64,000 nucleotides of DNA, taken from contig OX246690.1 of assembly GCA_945909635.1 (NCBI GenBank), forward strand, positions 2,666,001-2,730,000. Direction: 5' to 3'. Below, piece after piece: positions 16,747 through 25,475 of the stretch; the stretch's first letter is position 1; every line of letters begins with the position of its first letter. The notes below the pieces were generated by a model, which saw only the letters and a list, made by a program, of their open reading frames with translations, was not told where the DNA came from and did no database searches. Source of the DNA: Clostridioides difficile_A (GTDB lineage Bacteria; Bacillota; Clostridia; Peptostreptococcales; Peptostreptococcaceae). Position numbers and translations under genes: made by a program.

Positions 16747-17583
16747 TTATATATTTCTCAGATTTTTCATACTTATATCGAGAGCTTTGACAGAGTGTGT
16801 AAGTGCTCCTACAGAAACAACATCCACTCCAATTTTTCCTATAGATTCTATAGTATCTAAATTCACATTTCCAGAAAATTCTACAATTGCTCTTCCATTT
16901 ATAATATCTATAGCTTGTTTTGCCATTTCTAAGCTCATATTATCCAACATTATTATATCTGCTTTTGCTTCTAAAGCTTCTTTTACCATATCTAAGGTTT
17001 CCACTTCTACTTCTATTTTTCTAACAAAAGAAGTGTTTTTTCTAGCTAGTTCAACTGCATTTTTGACACCACCAGCGGCTCCAATGTGATTGTCTTTAAG
17101 CAAAATTCCATCAGATAAATTAAATCTATGATTACATCCTCCACCTACTTTTACAGAATATTTATCTAATATTCTAAGATTAGGTATTGTTTTTCTACTA
17201 TCTAACAACTTTGTATTTGTACCTTCAAGCTTTTCAACATATTTACTAGTAGTAGTGGCTATACCACTCATTCTTTGTAAATAATTTAATGCTACACGTT
17301 CTCCTACAAGTAAATTTCTAGTATTCCCAGTTAATACAGCTATCTTTTCACGATTTTCTACTTTATCACCATCATTTTTATATAACTCTACATCTACATT
17401 TCCAAGTATCTCAAAAACCCTCTTAAATACACCTAATCCAGCTATTATACCATCTTGCTTACAAATTAAATCTACAGTAGACTTAGAATTTTCATCCACA
17501 ATAGAATTAGTTGTTATATCTTCACTTGGAACATCTTCTATTAAAGCATCCTGTATCATTCTATCAATAATCAAATAATTCAT
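16747..17583 (-). CDS. nadC: Nicotinate-nucleotide pyrophosphorylase (quinolinate phosphoribosyltransferase)
   Basis: Protein of 278 residues that converts quinolinate and PRPP to nicotinate mononucleotide, the third step of de novo NAD synthesis. Recognisable segments are EDVPSEDITT, the catalytic-site region TNTKLLDSRKTIPNLR, KVGGGCNHRFNLSDGILLKDNH, and VDVVSVGALTHS near the C-terminus. I place the start at ATG 17583 after GTGAGGATT; it overlaps the nadB stop by 20 bp. Third gene of nadABC. Confidence 0.96.
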   Translation of the reverse strand: MNYLIIDRMIQDALIEDVPSEDITTNSIVDENSKSTVDLICKQDGIIAGLGVFKRVFEILGNVDVELYKNDGDKVENREKIAVLTGNTRNLLVGERVALNYLQRMSGIATTTSKYVEKLEGTNTKLLDSRKTIPNLRILDKYSVKVGGGCNHRFNLSDGILLKDNHIGAAGGVKNAVELARKNTSFVRKIEVEVETLDMVKEALEAKADIIMLDNMSLEMAKQAIDIINGRAIVEFSGNVNLDTIESIGKIGVDVVSVGALTHSVKALDISMKNLRNI

Positions 17584-18865
17584 CGCCAAAATCCTCACTT
17601 GTTCTTTCAATTTCTTTTATGACTAATATTTTATTCTCTTTTTTTATCTTTTCTATATCTATGTCCATATCTGGTATATCTATAAATTCAACTTTTATCT
17701 CATCCATAACTGAGTTTATACTTTTGGCGGCTCTCTTTGAAAATACAAGCCCTTCAAGTAAAGAATTACTTGCCAGTCTATTTGCTCCATGAACACCTGT
17801 GCAACTAATCTCTCCAACTGCATATAAATTTTCCATAGATGTTTTTGAGTCCAAGTCGACATGTATCCCACCCATAAAATAATGTTGTGCAGGTGATACT
17901 TTTATATATTCCTTAGTTATATCTGTCCCTCTAGTCAAACATTCATTGTAAATGAAAGAAAATCTGTTAATTAAATATTCGCTACCTAAATGCGTTGCAT
18001 CTAGATATACATAAGGTGAATTATCTTTTTCCATTTGCTCAAAAATAGCTTTTGAAACTACATCCCTAGGAAGAAGTTCATCGACAAATCTTTCTTTATT
18101 TTTATTTAAAAGTTTAGCTCCCTCTCCTCTTAGTGATTCAGATATAAGCATTCTCCTGCCTTCACTATTCTCTTCATAGAAAGCTGTTGGATGTATTTGA
18201 ATATACTCTAAGTTCTCTATTTTTATATCATTTTTTAAAGCTATAGCAATTCCATCACCTGTAAGGTGTCTTTGGTTGGTAGAGTTTTTGAAAAGTCCAC
18301 CTATTCCACCTGTAGCCAAAACTACCACTTTTGAAAAAACATGAATTTCTTTTTGAGATTTAAAAATTCTAGCTCCTATACACTTATTACCATCTTTTAA
18401 TATGTCTAAAAGATACGCATCTTCTATAAGAGTTATATTTTCTCTAGTTTTAGCTTCTTTTAATAAAGTCTTAAAAACAACCTCTCCAGTATTATCTTTG
18501 CTATGAACTATTCTATTTACACTATGAGCACCTTCTCTAGTGTAATCTATTTCTCCATTTTCTCTATCTAAAGGCATACCATAATCTACTATTTGTCCTA
18601 CATTTTCAATAGATTCATCTGCAAGAACTTGGACTGCTTCAACTCTATTTTTATACTGACCAGCTTTCATTGTATCTTCCACAAAAGACTCTATATCATC
18701 AATATTTCTAGCAGTTGAAATTCCACCTTGTGCAAGATATGTATTATTGTTTTCAATTGTAGATTTTGATACTACTAATACATTTAAATTTTTATCTAAA
18801 TTTAATGCACAATATAACCCTGAAATACCACTTCCAACTATTAAAACATCTTGTTCTAAATTCAT
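17564..18865 (-). CDS. nadB: L-aspartate oxidase
   Basis: FAD enzyme of 433 residues that oxidises L-aspartate to iminoaspartate, in anaerobes using fumarate as acceptor. Motifs are GSGISGLYCALNL (FAD, residues 11-23), NTYLAQGGIS, the succinate-dehydrogenase-like active-site stretch REGAHSVNRIVH, and HPTAFYEE. It is shorter than the roughly 530-residue E. coli enzyme because the C-terminal helical domain is reduced, as in many clostridia. It lies 12 bp after nadA and overlaps nadC. Confidence 0.96.
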   Translation of the reverse strand: MNLEQDVLIVGSGISGLYCALNLDKNLNVLVVSKSTIENNNTYLAQGGISTARNIDDIESFVEDTMKAGQYKNRVEAVQVLADESIENVGQIVDYGMPLDRENGEIDYTREGAHSVNRIVHSKDNTGEVVFKTLLKEAKTRENITLIEDAYLLDILKDGNKCIGARIFKSQKEIHVFSKVVVLATGGIGGLFKNSTNQRHLTGDGIAIALKNDIKIENLEYIQIHPTAFYEENSEGRRMLISESLRGEGAKLLNKNKERFVDELLPRDVVSKAIFEQMEKDNSPYVYLDATHLGSEYLINRFSFIYNECLTRGTDITKEYIKVSPAQHYFMGGIHVDLDSKTSMENLYAVGEISCTGVHGANRLASNSLLEGLVFSKRAAKSINSVMDEIKVEFIDIPDMDIDIEKIKKENKILVIKEIERTSEDFGDELFDY

Positions 18866-18877
18866 AAGTCTATCCCT

Positions 18878-19792
18878 CTATCCTTCTGCTAATCTGTGCA
18901 TATTAAGCAGTGAATTTAAAGCCTTTTCCATGATTTCATCTTCTACAGTAACTTCATTTTCCATATTTTTAAGTGTACTGTATAAATTTTCTAATGTTGT
19001 CTTTTTCATATCAGTACATAGTATTCTTCCTCCAGGGATGTAAAAGTTTTTATTAGGATTCTTTTTCTTTAATTCATGTAATATTCCTTCTTCAGTTGCT
19101 ATTATAAAATCTTTATTTTCACTATTAGTAGCATATTTTATTATTCCTGATGTACTGCCTACATAATCTCCTAAATCTCTTACTTCCTTTTTACATTCTG
19201 GATGTACCAACACTTCTGCATCTTTATACTTATCTTTTAATTCAATTATTTCTTCAGCCTTTATATTATTGTGGTATTTGCAATATCCGTCCCAAAATAT
19301 AAAGTCTTTATCTGGAAATTTCTCTGCAATATATCCTCCTAAGTTTTTATCTGGAAGAAATATAATTTCTTTATTATCTATGTTTTCTAATATTTTAATT
19401 GCACTGGACGATGTAACGGAAACATCACAATGTGCCTTGACTTTAGCTGTAGAGTTTATATAACATACAACCAAAGCATTTGGATACTGTTGTTTTAGTT
19501 TTATCACGCCTTCTTCATCTACCATATCTGCCATAGCGCATCCAGCGTTACTTACTGGCATTAATACAGTTTTCTCAGGTGATAATATCTTAGCACTTTC
19601 TCCCATAAATCTTACTCCACAAAATACAACCACATCTTCGTTACAATCTCTAGCAATTTCACTTAAGTAATACGAATCACCAACTGCGTCTGCTAATTCT
19701 TGTATTTCTGGTGGTTGATAAAAATGGGCAAGTATTATTGCATTTTTTTCTTTCTTTAGCTCTTTGATTTGATATGTTAAATCTTTATCCAT
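18878..19792 (-). CDS. nadA: Quinolinate synthase
   Basis: [4Fe-4S] enzyme of 304 residues that condenses iminoaspartate with dihydroxyacetone phosphate. The expected features are present: IILAHFYQPPEIQELADAVG, CGVRFMGESAKILSP, and the cluster Cys residues in CGVRFM, VHPECKKEV and GRILCTDM. First gene of nadABC. The start at 19792 follows a GCGGTG-type site. Downstream genes follow at 12 bp and by overlap, so the three are co-transcribed. Confidence 0.97.
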   Translation of the reverse strand: MDKDLTYQIKELKKEKNAIILAHFYQPPEIQELADAVGDSYYLSEIARDCNEDVVVFCGVRFMGESAKILSPEKTVLMPVSNAGCAMADMVDEEGVIKLKQQYPNALVVCYINSTAKVKAHCDVSVTSSSAIKILENIDNKEIIFLPDKNLGGYIAEKFPDKDFIFWDGYCKYHNNIKAEEIIELKDKYKDAEVLVHPECKKEVRDLGDYVGSTSGIIKYATNSENKDFIIATEEGILHELKKKNPNKNFYIPGGRILCTDMKKTTLENLYSTLKNMENEVTVEDEIMEKALNSLLNMHRLAEG

Positions 19793-19819
19793 AATTGCAC
19801 CGCTTTCTATATGTACTAG

Positions 19820-19838
19820 TGTATATACACCTGTAAAC
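19820..19838. promoter_or_regulatory. Candidate NiaR operator upstream of nadABC
   Basis: GTATATACACCTGTAAAC contains an ACAC-CTGT core resembling the operator of the nicotinate-responsive repressor NiaR (YrxA). It lies just 3' of the -10 box, over the expected transcription start. The niaR gene is not in the window, so assignment rests on motif and pathway. Confidence 0.5.
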
Positions 19839-19840
19839 TC

Positions 19841-19869
19841 ATTATATCACTTGACTATTCTTTCTTCAA
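19841..19869 (-). promoter_or_regulatory. Promoter of nadABC
   Basis: TTGAAG, 17 nt, TATAAT on the minus strand, about 50 bp before the nadA start and adjacent to the candidate NiaR site. Confidence 0.65.
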
Positions 19870-20174
19870 GAATTTTAGACCTCTTAATATTGTTAAGATA
19901 TAGACATTTACATTATCAATTGATTTATCTTTTTTACTTATATATTTAAACTATTTTTTATGTTTTTTAATTTTTTTGTAAAATATTATCAGAATTTTGT
20001 TTATATTCTTTATTGCTATAATATTGAAAATTTTACCAAACACATGTATACTAAGTACATGATTATGTGTATGTATTAATTTCTGAAATTATATTACTTT
20101 TAGTATTTTATAGAATTTGTAGGTTATTTCAATACGTATACAGAATCCAAAAATTTTATAAATGGGGTGATATT

Positions 20175-21632
20175 ATGACAACGTTCTTAATTGGATTGGC
20201 TATATTACTAATAGGAGGTGCTTTATATGGTGCTTATTGTGAAAAAGTATTTAGCCCAGATGACAGAAAAACACCTGCTCTTGCTCAGAGTGATGGTGTA
20301 GACTATGTTCCAATGAAAAAATGGAAGAATAGTCTCATTGAATTGCTTAATATAGCTGGTACAGGACCAATTCTAGGACCTATCCAAGGTATATTGTTTG
20401 GCCCAATAGCATTTATACTAATCCCTATTGGTTGTGTATTTGGAGGAGCTTTACATGACTATATGAGTGGAATGATTAGTATAAGAGAAAAAGGAGCACA
20501 GATGCCTTCTCTTATCAGTAGATTTTTAGGTAATAAAGTATTTCAAGTCTATAATATATTCCTTTGTCTATTAATGCTTTTAGTTGGTGCAGTTTTTATT
20601 TACACACCTGGAGATTTGGTTGTTACACAAATCTTAAATATGAAGTCAACTATAAACAATCCAGTTGTATGGATAGTTTATGGAATTATTTTTGTATATT
20701 ATTTATGTGCAACACTCTTCCCAATTGATAAGATTATAGGAAAAATATATCCAATATTTGGGGCAATACTACTTTTATCTGCTGCTGGTGTTGGAATCGG
20801 AATATTTACACAAGGTTATGATTTAGCTAATCTAAGTCTTGCAAATTGGAAAGGTATTCATCCTGATGGAATTCCTCTTATCCCTACATTCTTCGTTACA
20901 GTTGCTTGTGGTATAGTTTCTGGGTTCCACTCAACTCAAGCCACTCTTATAGCAAGATCAGTTTCAAATGAAAAAGAAGGAAAAACTACTTTTTATAATA
21001 TGATGATTTTAGAAGGTTTAATTGCAATGATTTGGGCTGCAGCTGCTATGGGTATTTACAATAAAGGTATACCTAAGGAATTGATAGGCTCTCCTGATGT
21101 AATAGGCTTAGTTGCAAGAGATTTACTTGGTTCTATTGGTGGAATCATAGCTATAATAGGTGTTATCATTTTACCAATAACTTCTGGAGATACAGCTTTA
21201 AGATCTCTAAGATTAATGCTTGCTGATTATTTTCATTATGACCAAAAGGAAAAGAAACATCGTGTTATACTATCAATCTGTATATTTATCCCTGTCATAG
21301 CCATCCTCATATTTGCAAAACTCAGTGCTTCTGGATTTAATATATTATGGAGATATTTCTCATGGAGTAATCAAACCATCGCTATATTTGCATTTGCGAT
21401 GATTACAGTCTATCTTATAATAAAAGAAAAAAATTATATTATAAGCTTAATTCCAGGTATGTTTTATTCTTTTATCATATTTAGCTATATATTCAATGCT
21501 CAAATTGGATTTAATCTAAGTATAAACATATCCTATATTTTAGCTGCTATATTTACTGTATTATACGCTGTTTTAACTGTCTACTATGGTAGAAAGTTAA
21601 AAAACAAAGCAGATGTGAAACTAGCTGACTAA
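20175..21632 (+). CDS. CstA-family carbon starvation / peptide or pyruvate transporter
   Basis: Integral membrane protein of 485 residues with about 13 helices, of the short CstA form. Conserved CstA sequence is present: GTGPILGPIQGILFGP, GGALHDYMSGMIS, FFVTVACGIVSGFHSTQATL and ITSGDTALRSLRL. E. coli CstA/YjiY transport pyruvate; peptide uptake has been proposed in other species. The start ATG at 20175 follows GGGGTGATATT; the frame is open upstream without a ribosome site. An extended -10 (TTGCTATAAT, 20013-20022) lies upstream. The gene is followed by a terminator and stands alone. Confidence 0.9.
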   Translation: MTTFLIGLAILLIGGALYGAYCEKVFSPDDRKTPALAQSDGVDYVPMKKWKNSLIELLNIAGTGPILGPIQGILFGPIAFILIPIGCVFGGALHDYMSGMISIREKGAQMPSLISRFLGNKVFQVYNIFLCLLMLLVGAVFIYTPGDLVVTQILNMKSTINNPVVWIVYGIIFVYYLCATLFPIDKIIGKIYPIFGAILLLSAAGVGIGIFTQGYDLANLSLANWKGIHPDGIPLIPTFFVTVACGIVSGFHSTQATLIARSVSNEKEGKTTFYNMMILEGLIAMIWAAAAMGIYNKGIPKELIGSPDVIGLVARDLLGSIGGIIAIIGVIILPITSGDTALRSLRLMLADYFHYDQKEKKHRVILSICIFIPVIAILIFAKLSASGFNILWRYFSWSNQTIAIFAFAMITVYLIIKEKNYIISLIPGMFYSFIIFSYIFNAQIGFNLSINISYILAAIFTVLYAVLTVYYGRKLKNKADVKLAD

Positions 21633-21678
21633 AATCAACCAGAGTTACACTTAATTAAACTTTTAATATAAAAATCAT

Positions 21679-21717
21679 AAAAAGAGGCTATCTCAAATTA
21701 GAGATTGTCTCTTTTTT
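21679..21717 (+). terminator. Terminator after cstA-like gene
   Basis: AAAGAGGCTATCTC pairs with GAGATTGTCTCTTT, followed by a T-run. Confidence 0.85.
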
Positions 21718-21851
21718 ATTTAACACATAAATAACTAGGTATTTACTCTTTATTGGAATATTTATCCTGAATTTCTAATATAAATAAATAAAAGTTTTAA
21801 AACAATCTACACATTTATATACTTAAAATAAATTTTTTTGGAGGAATACTT

Positions 21852-22280
21852 ATGAATAATAAATTACATGAACTTGAAAAAAATCTACCAGAGACATCTT
21901 GTTCTTTTTGTACACATCTTTCATTCAAGGGGCCCAGCCTAGACTATAGATATGATATTAGATGTGTTATTTCGGATACTAAACCTGACTTTAGAGGATG
22001 TTGTGAATATTTTGAACCAGAATATACAGAATTAGATACAGGAGATTTAGATAATCTATACATAAACTTTCTTGAAACATGCCTCAAGGTAAACTACAAT
22101 GATTACATCAATTCTATGTACTGGAAGTTATTTAGAGAAAGGACTTTACTAGAAAATAATTTCAAATGTTCTATATGTGGTTCAACTGAAAATACAGATG
22201 TATATCATGTCAATAGAAATTTAGGAAGAGAAACTTCAAAAGATGTAATTGTTAAATGTGATAAATGTAATTGTAAATAG
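21852..22280 (+). CDS. Cys-rich protein with degenerate HNH-like zinc module
   Basis: Protein of 142 residues with no family I can name. The N-terminal part has paired Cys (SCSFCTH, residues 16-22) and further Cys (RCV, GCCEYF), suggesting a metal site. The C-terminal part has CSICG, VYHVNRNLGRETSKDVIV and CDKCNCK, the spacing of an HNH zinc module (CxxC...H...CxxC). The terminal His of HNH nucleases is replaced by Asn-Cys, so nuclease activity is doubtful. The start follows TTGGAGGAAT. It is on the same strand as the DUF1540 gene 60 bp downstream. Confidence 0.75.
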   Translation: MNNKLHELEKNLPETSCSFCTHLSFKGPSLDYRYDIRCVISDTKPDFRGCCEYFEPEYTELDTGDLDNLYINFLETCLKVNYNDYINSMYWKLFRERTLLENNFKCSICGSTENTDVYHVNRNLGRETSKDVIVKCDKCNCK

Positions 22281-22340
22281 GTGTATAAAATTTAAATAAC
22301 TTCACATAATAAGTTTAAATAAAACTTAGGAGGTTATTTT

Positions 22341-22649
22341 ATGAAAAATAATAATTTAAATTGCGATGCTACTAATTGTGCTTATAATACTAGTGGATAT
22401 TGTTATGCTGGGAGCATAAAAGTAGATGGAATGCAAGCAACTACTACAGGAAACACTTATTGTGCTTCTTTTGAAGACAAATATACTTCTGGAATAACTA
22501 GTCGTTCTAATGATACTAATCAAGTTGATACAGACAATATCCATTGTGAAGCTGTAAAATGTAAATACAATAAAAATGAACTTTGTAAAGCTGAAAAAGT
22601 TCATATAAATTCAGGAAATGCAAGTTGTGAAACTTTTGAAATGAAATAA
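22341..22649 (+). CDS. DUF1540 family protein, two tandem repeats
   Basis: Protein of 102 residues with two DUF1540 units: NLNCDATNCAYNTSGYCYA (residues 5-23) with ITCASF-like end TYCASFEDK, and HCEAVKCKYNKNELCKA with ASCETFEMK at the C-terminus. Each has four Cys in C-x4-C-x6-8-C...C spacing and probably binds one metal ion. Function is unknown; such genes are common in spore-forming clostridia. The ribosome site AGGAGG is strong. A terminator follows. Confidence 0.88.
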   Translation: MKNNNLNCDATNCAYNTSGYCYAGSIKVDGMQATTTGNTYCASFEDKYTSGITSRSNDTNQVDTDNIHCEAVKCKYNKNELCKAEKVHINSGNASCETFEMK

Positions 22650-22691
22650 ATTTCTTGTTATTAATTCTATAGTATTTATAAAAATCAAAAT

Positions 22692-22747
22692 GGAACCTAT
22701 AAAACAGACTTCTTTTATTAATGTTGTCCATTTATAGGTTCTTTTTT
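22692..22747 (+). terminator. Terminator after DUF1540 gene
   Basis: GGAACCTATAAA and TTTATAGGTTC arms, long loop with secondary pairing, then TTTTTT. Confidence 0.75.
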
Positions 22748-22796
22748 AAATCAAATTATGAGTCACATTCATAAAATAAATTATTATTGTAATACA

Positions 22797-23819
22797 TTAT
22801 CTAGAAGTAAATTTAACACCTAAAATATCCATAAGGAACATGAATATTGGAACTCCAATTAATAATCCCCATACACCCAAATAATGCTCTCCTACAAGTA
22901 AAATAATAAACACAAAGCAAACTGGAAGTTTTGTTCTATTTGACATCAGCTTAGGATTCAATATGTATGTTTCTACTGCATGTACTATACAAATCATTGC
23001 CAAAACTCCAAGTACTTTTGTTATCCCACCTATATTAAAGGCTATTACAGTTAGTGGAATTAATGATACTATAACTCCTGCCACTGGAATAAGACCTAAC
23101 ACGAAAATCATAAATCCTAAAGCCCATATTTGAGGGAATCCCATAAAACCTAAAAAAATCATGGAAACAACAGAGTTTATAAATGCAATCATTACTTGTA
23201 CTTTCATTACTTCACCAAAATTTTTCACAAAACTCTTTCCGAAAAATACAAGGGAATTATAAATGAAAGAAATCTTACTATCTGCAAGTTTATTTCCAAA
23301 TTTCTTGATATCATTTTTTTCAAGTAAAAGAAGCAAACTCAGTAAGAAGCCTAACAATATATTTACTCCAAAGCTTCCAACCTTTGTTGCTGTTGATGCT
23401 ATAAGTAGCCCTGCCTGTGAAATATATTTATTAAAATCTAACTTTGAAACAACAGGATAAAGTTTTGGACCTAGAGATTGAGCAAATTGATTTACATCAA
23501 AATCACTAAAAATCCTGCTCAACTCCGTAAGTTGGACTATAATTATTGGTACAACTGCATAACTAATCAATACCAGTAATATAGCAAATAGTAAGTATAA
23601 CACCACAATTATCAACGAATCTGGAATAATTCTAGAGGAAATTTTATTAATTCGTTTTCTTATGGCTACAAGTAAGTTATAGAAAATAAAAGTCATTATA
23701 AATGTTAAAAGCACCATATTTAACATGTACCAGAACGTAATTAAAATAATTACTACAACAGATATAGAAACAATTTTATATTTTGAGCCATCATGTGTCA
23801 ATTCTTTGTTATCTTTCAC
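22797..23819 (-). CDS. AI-2E family (PerM-type) transporter
   Basis: Membrane protein of 340 residues with about eight helices in the AI-2E/PerM (TqsA) family. Members export small molecules or exchange Na+/H+; the name does not prove autoinducer transport. The family segments are visible: a central amphipathic region (residues 85-140), LGFMGFPQIWALGFMIFVLGLIPVAGVIVSL, and a C-terminal half with NPKLMSNRTKLPVCFVFI and GVWGLLIGVPIFMF (as separate stretches). The start at 23819 is a plausible ATG, preceded by GGGAGGG at slightly long spacing. It stands alone. Confidence 0.92.
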   Translation of the reverse strand: MKDNKELTHDGSKYKIVSISVVVIILITFWYMLNMVLLTFIMTFIFYNLLVAIRKRINKISSRIIPDSLIIVVLYLLFAILLVLISYAVVPIIIVQLTELSRIFSDFDVNQFAQSLGPKLYPVVSKLDFNKYISQAGLLIASTATKVGSFGVNILLGFLLSLLLLLEKNDIKKFGNKLADSKISFIYNSLVFFGKSFVKNFGEVMKVQVMIAFINSVVSMIFLGFMGFPQIWALGFMIFVLGLIPVAGVIVSLIPLTVIAFNIGGITKVLGVLAMICIVHAVETYILNPKLMSNRTKLPVCFVFIILLVGEHYLGVWGLLIGVPIFMFLMDILGVKFTSR

Positions 23820-23991
23820 AGTTTAAACCCTCCCCAAATTTTTATGACTTTACAGTGTCACTCTTTTTTATTCTAATTCTAAAAATAATCAAAAAGCTTT
23901 CAAAACAACTTATTAATTCTTCATAAAACAATATTAAAATTTAGAGAAGATAATTCTATACAATTATGTTTATACTAAAATCTGCTCCATA

Positions 23992-24498
23992 TTATAAGTT
24001 TAAATTATTATTATCTATATCATATAGTAATTCATATATTTCTGGATATTCAAAAAATAAACCATCCTTTATCAATTGTCTTATTCTGTCTGTACTTACC
24101 CACTTTATATCACTTACTTCTTCTTCTTGCAAAATAGCTTTTGATATATCATACTCCTTCTTAACAAAGTATACATCCCAAAGAGTATCACCATGAATCA
24201 TACTTCTAAAAACTTTCATTTCATCTTTAGATATATCTATCCCTATTTCTTCCTTTGCTTCACGAATTGCACCTTCCAAACTATCTTCTCCAGAAACAAT
24301 ACATCCAGTTGTCATTCCCCACATATTTGGTAATGTCTTTTTACTTTCAGACCTTTTCTGAATTAAAATCTGAGAGTCACTATTTACAATCCATACTTCA
24401 ACTGCTAAATGGTAATAACCTTCTTCAATAGAATTACCTCTTTCTATAACTTTTCCTGTTTTAATTCCATCAGTATTATATAAATCCCATAATTCCAT
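23992..24498 (-). CDS. Nudix hydrolase
   Basis: Protein of 168 residues with a complete Nudix box: G-x5-E-x7-REAKEEIGI around residues 65-87, all metal ligands present. The N-terminus (ELWDLYNTDGIKTGKVIERG) resembles IPP-isomerase-like Nudix proteins such as YfcD, whose substrates are unknown. I start at the ATG at 24498, eight bases after AGGAG; an in-frame TTG six bases upstream is too close to the ribosome site. Confidence 0.92.
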   Translation of the reverse strand: MELWDLYNTDGIKTGKVIERGNSIEEGYYHLAVEVWIVNSDSQILIQKRSESKKTLPNMWGMTTGCIVSGEDSLEGAIREAKEEIGIDISKDEMKVFRSMIHGDTLWDVYFVKKEYDISKAILQEEEVSDIKWVSTDRIRQLIKDGLFFEYPEIYELLYDIDNNNLNL

Positions 24499-24556
24499 TT
24501 CCAAATCTCCTTACCTTTACATAAATTAAACAAAACAAAAATCTATTTTGGTATAC

Positions 24557-25258
24557 TTAATTTTGCTCATTTTTTATTGCAATACTTGATTTACACTTAT
24601 GTTCATCTCTTTTCTTTTCTTTCCATTCTTTTATATCATCTATAATAAATCTATGTTTAAGCGACTTCGTGTCAAAATTAAACATCCTAAACACTATTTG
24701 TAATACATATCCTAGTCCTAATGCACTTACAAGTGTACCAATACCTACAGAACCTCCTAATAACCAACCAACAACTAGAGCTAGTATTTCAAGAACAGTC
24801 CTAACAAGGCGTACTGATTTATTAGTTCTCTTTTGAAGAGCAATCATAAGACCATCTCTTGGTCCACTGCCTAGACAAACACCTAAATATAGAAAACTTG
24901 CTATAGCTGCTAAAATAATTCCTATAACCACCATAAATACACCTACATAAGTGTTACTTGCATGAGGTATTACTTCAGAGAATATTACTAAATCAATAAA
25001 TATTCCTATGAATGTCATGTTAAGTAGTGTTCCCCATCCTATGTTTTCACCAAAAACTGCATCCAATATAACGATTATAACCCCTACCATTATAGATGCC
25101 TGACCTATAGTTATACCTAATTTTATAGATAAACCTTGATGAAGCACATCCCAAGGCATAAGCCCAACATGCGCATTAATCATCAATACAGAAGAAATTG
25201 CAAATATAAAGAAACCTGAAAACAATCTTATCATACTTTTTAAATTTATTTTTCCCAT
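24557..25258 (-). CDS. YczE/YyaS/YitT-family membrane protein
   Basis: Protein of 233 residues with five to six membrane segments and a charged cytoplasmic tail (KEWKEKKRDEHKC). The GLMPWDVLHQGLS and LGSGPRDGLMIAL stretches are hallmark motifs of the YczE family. YczE is required for surfactin regulation in Bacillus, but the molecular role is unknown. I start at ATG 25258, after TGAGGAG; an adjacent upstream TTG is also open. The Nudix gene starts 59 bp after its end, so the two may be co-transcribed. Confidence 0.85.
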   Translation of the reverse strand: MGKINLKSMIRLFSGFFIFAISSVLMINAHVGLMPWDVLHQGLSIKLGITIGQASIMVGVIIVILDAVFGENIGWGTLLNMTFIGIFIDLVIFSEVIPHASNTYVGVFMVVIGIILAAIASFLYLGVCLGSGPRDGLMIALQKRTNKSVRLVRTVLEILALVVGWLLGGSVGIGTLVSALGLGYVLQIVFRMFNFDTKSLKHRFIIDDIKEWKEKKRDEHKCKSSIAIKNEQN

Positions 25259-25367
25259 CAAAAATCACTCCTCATAATAATAATAACAATAAATACCAAT
25301 AAAATATATATATAAATACAAAATTTTACATAACTCTTCATTAATTTAATATAAAATTTCAATTATA

Positions 25368-25448
25368 AAAAAAGTGGCAATTCATATTTTATACACTTTC
25401 ACTTATATTCTAAGCTTTCGTGTATAAAAATGGATATACCACTTTTTA
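25368..25448. terminator. Bidirectional nested hairpin downstream of buk
   Basis: Outer arms AAAAAGTGG / CCACTTTTT and inner arms TATACAC / GTGTATA. T-rich on both strands; it terminates the buk operon transcript. Confidence 0.75.
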
Positions 25449-25475
25449 ATATATAAACATTTTTAGTTGTTCTTA

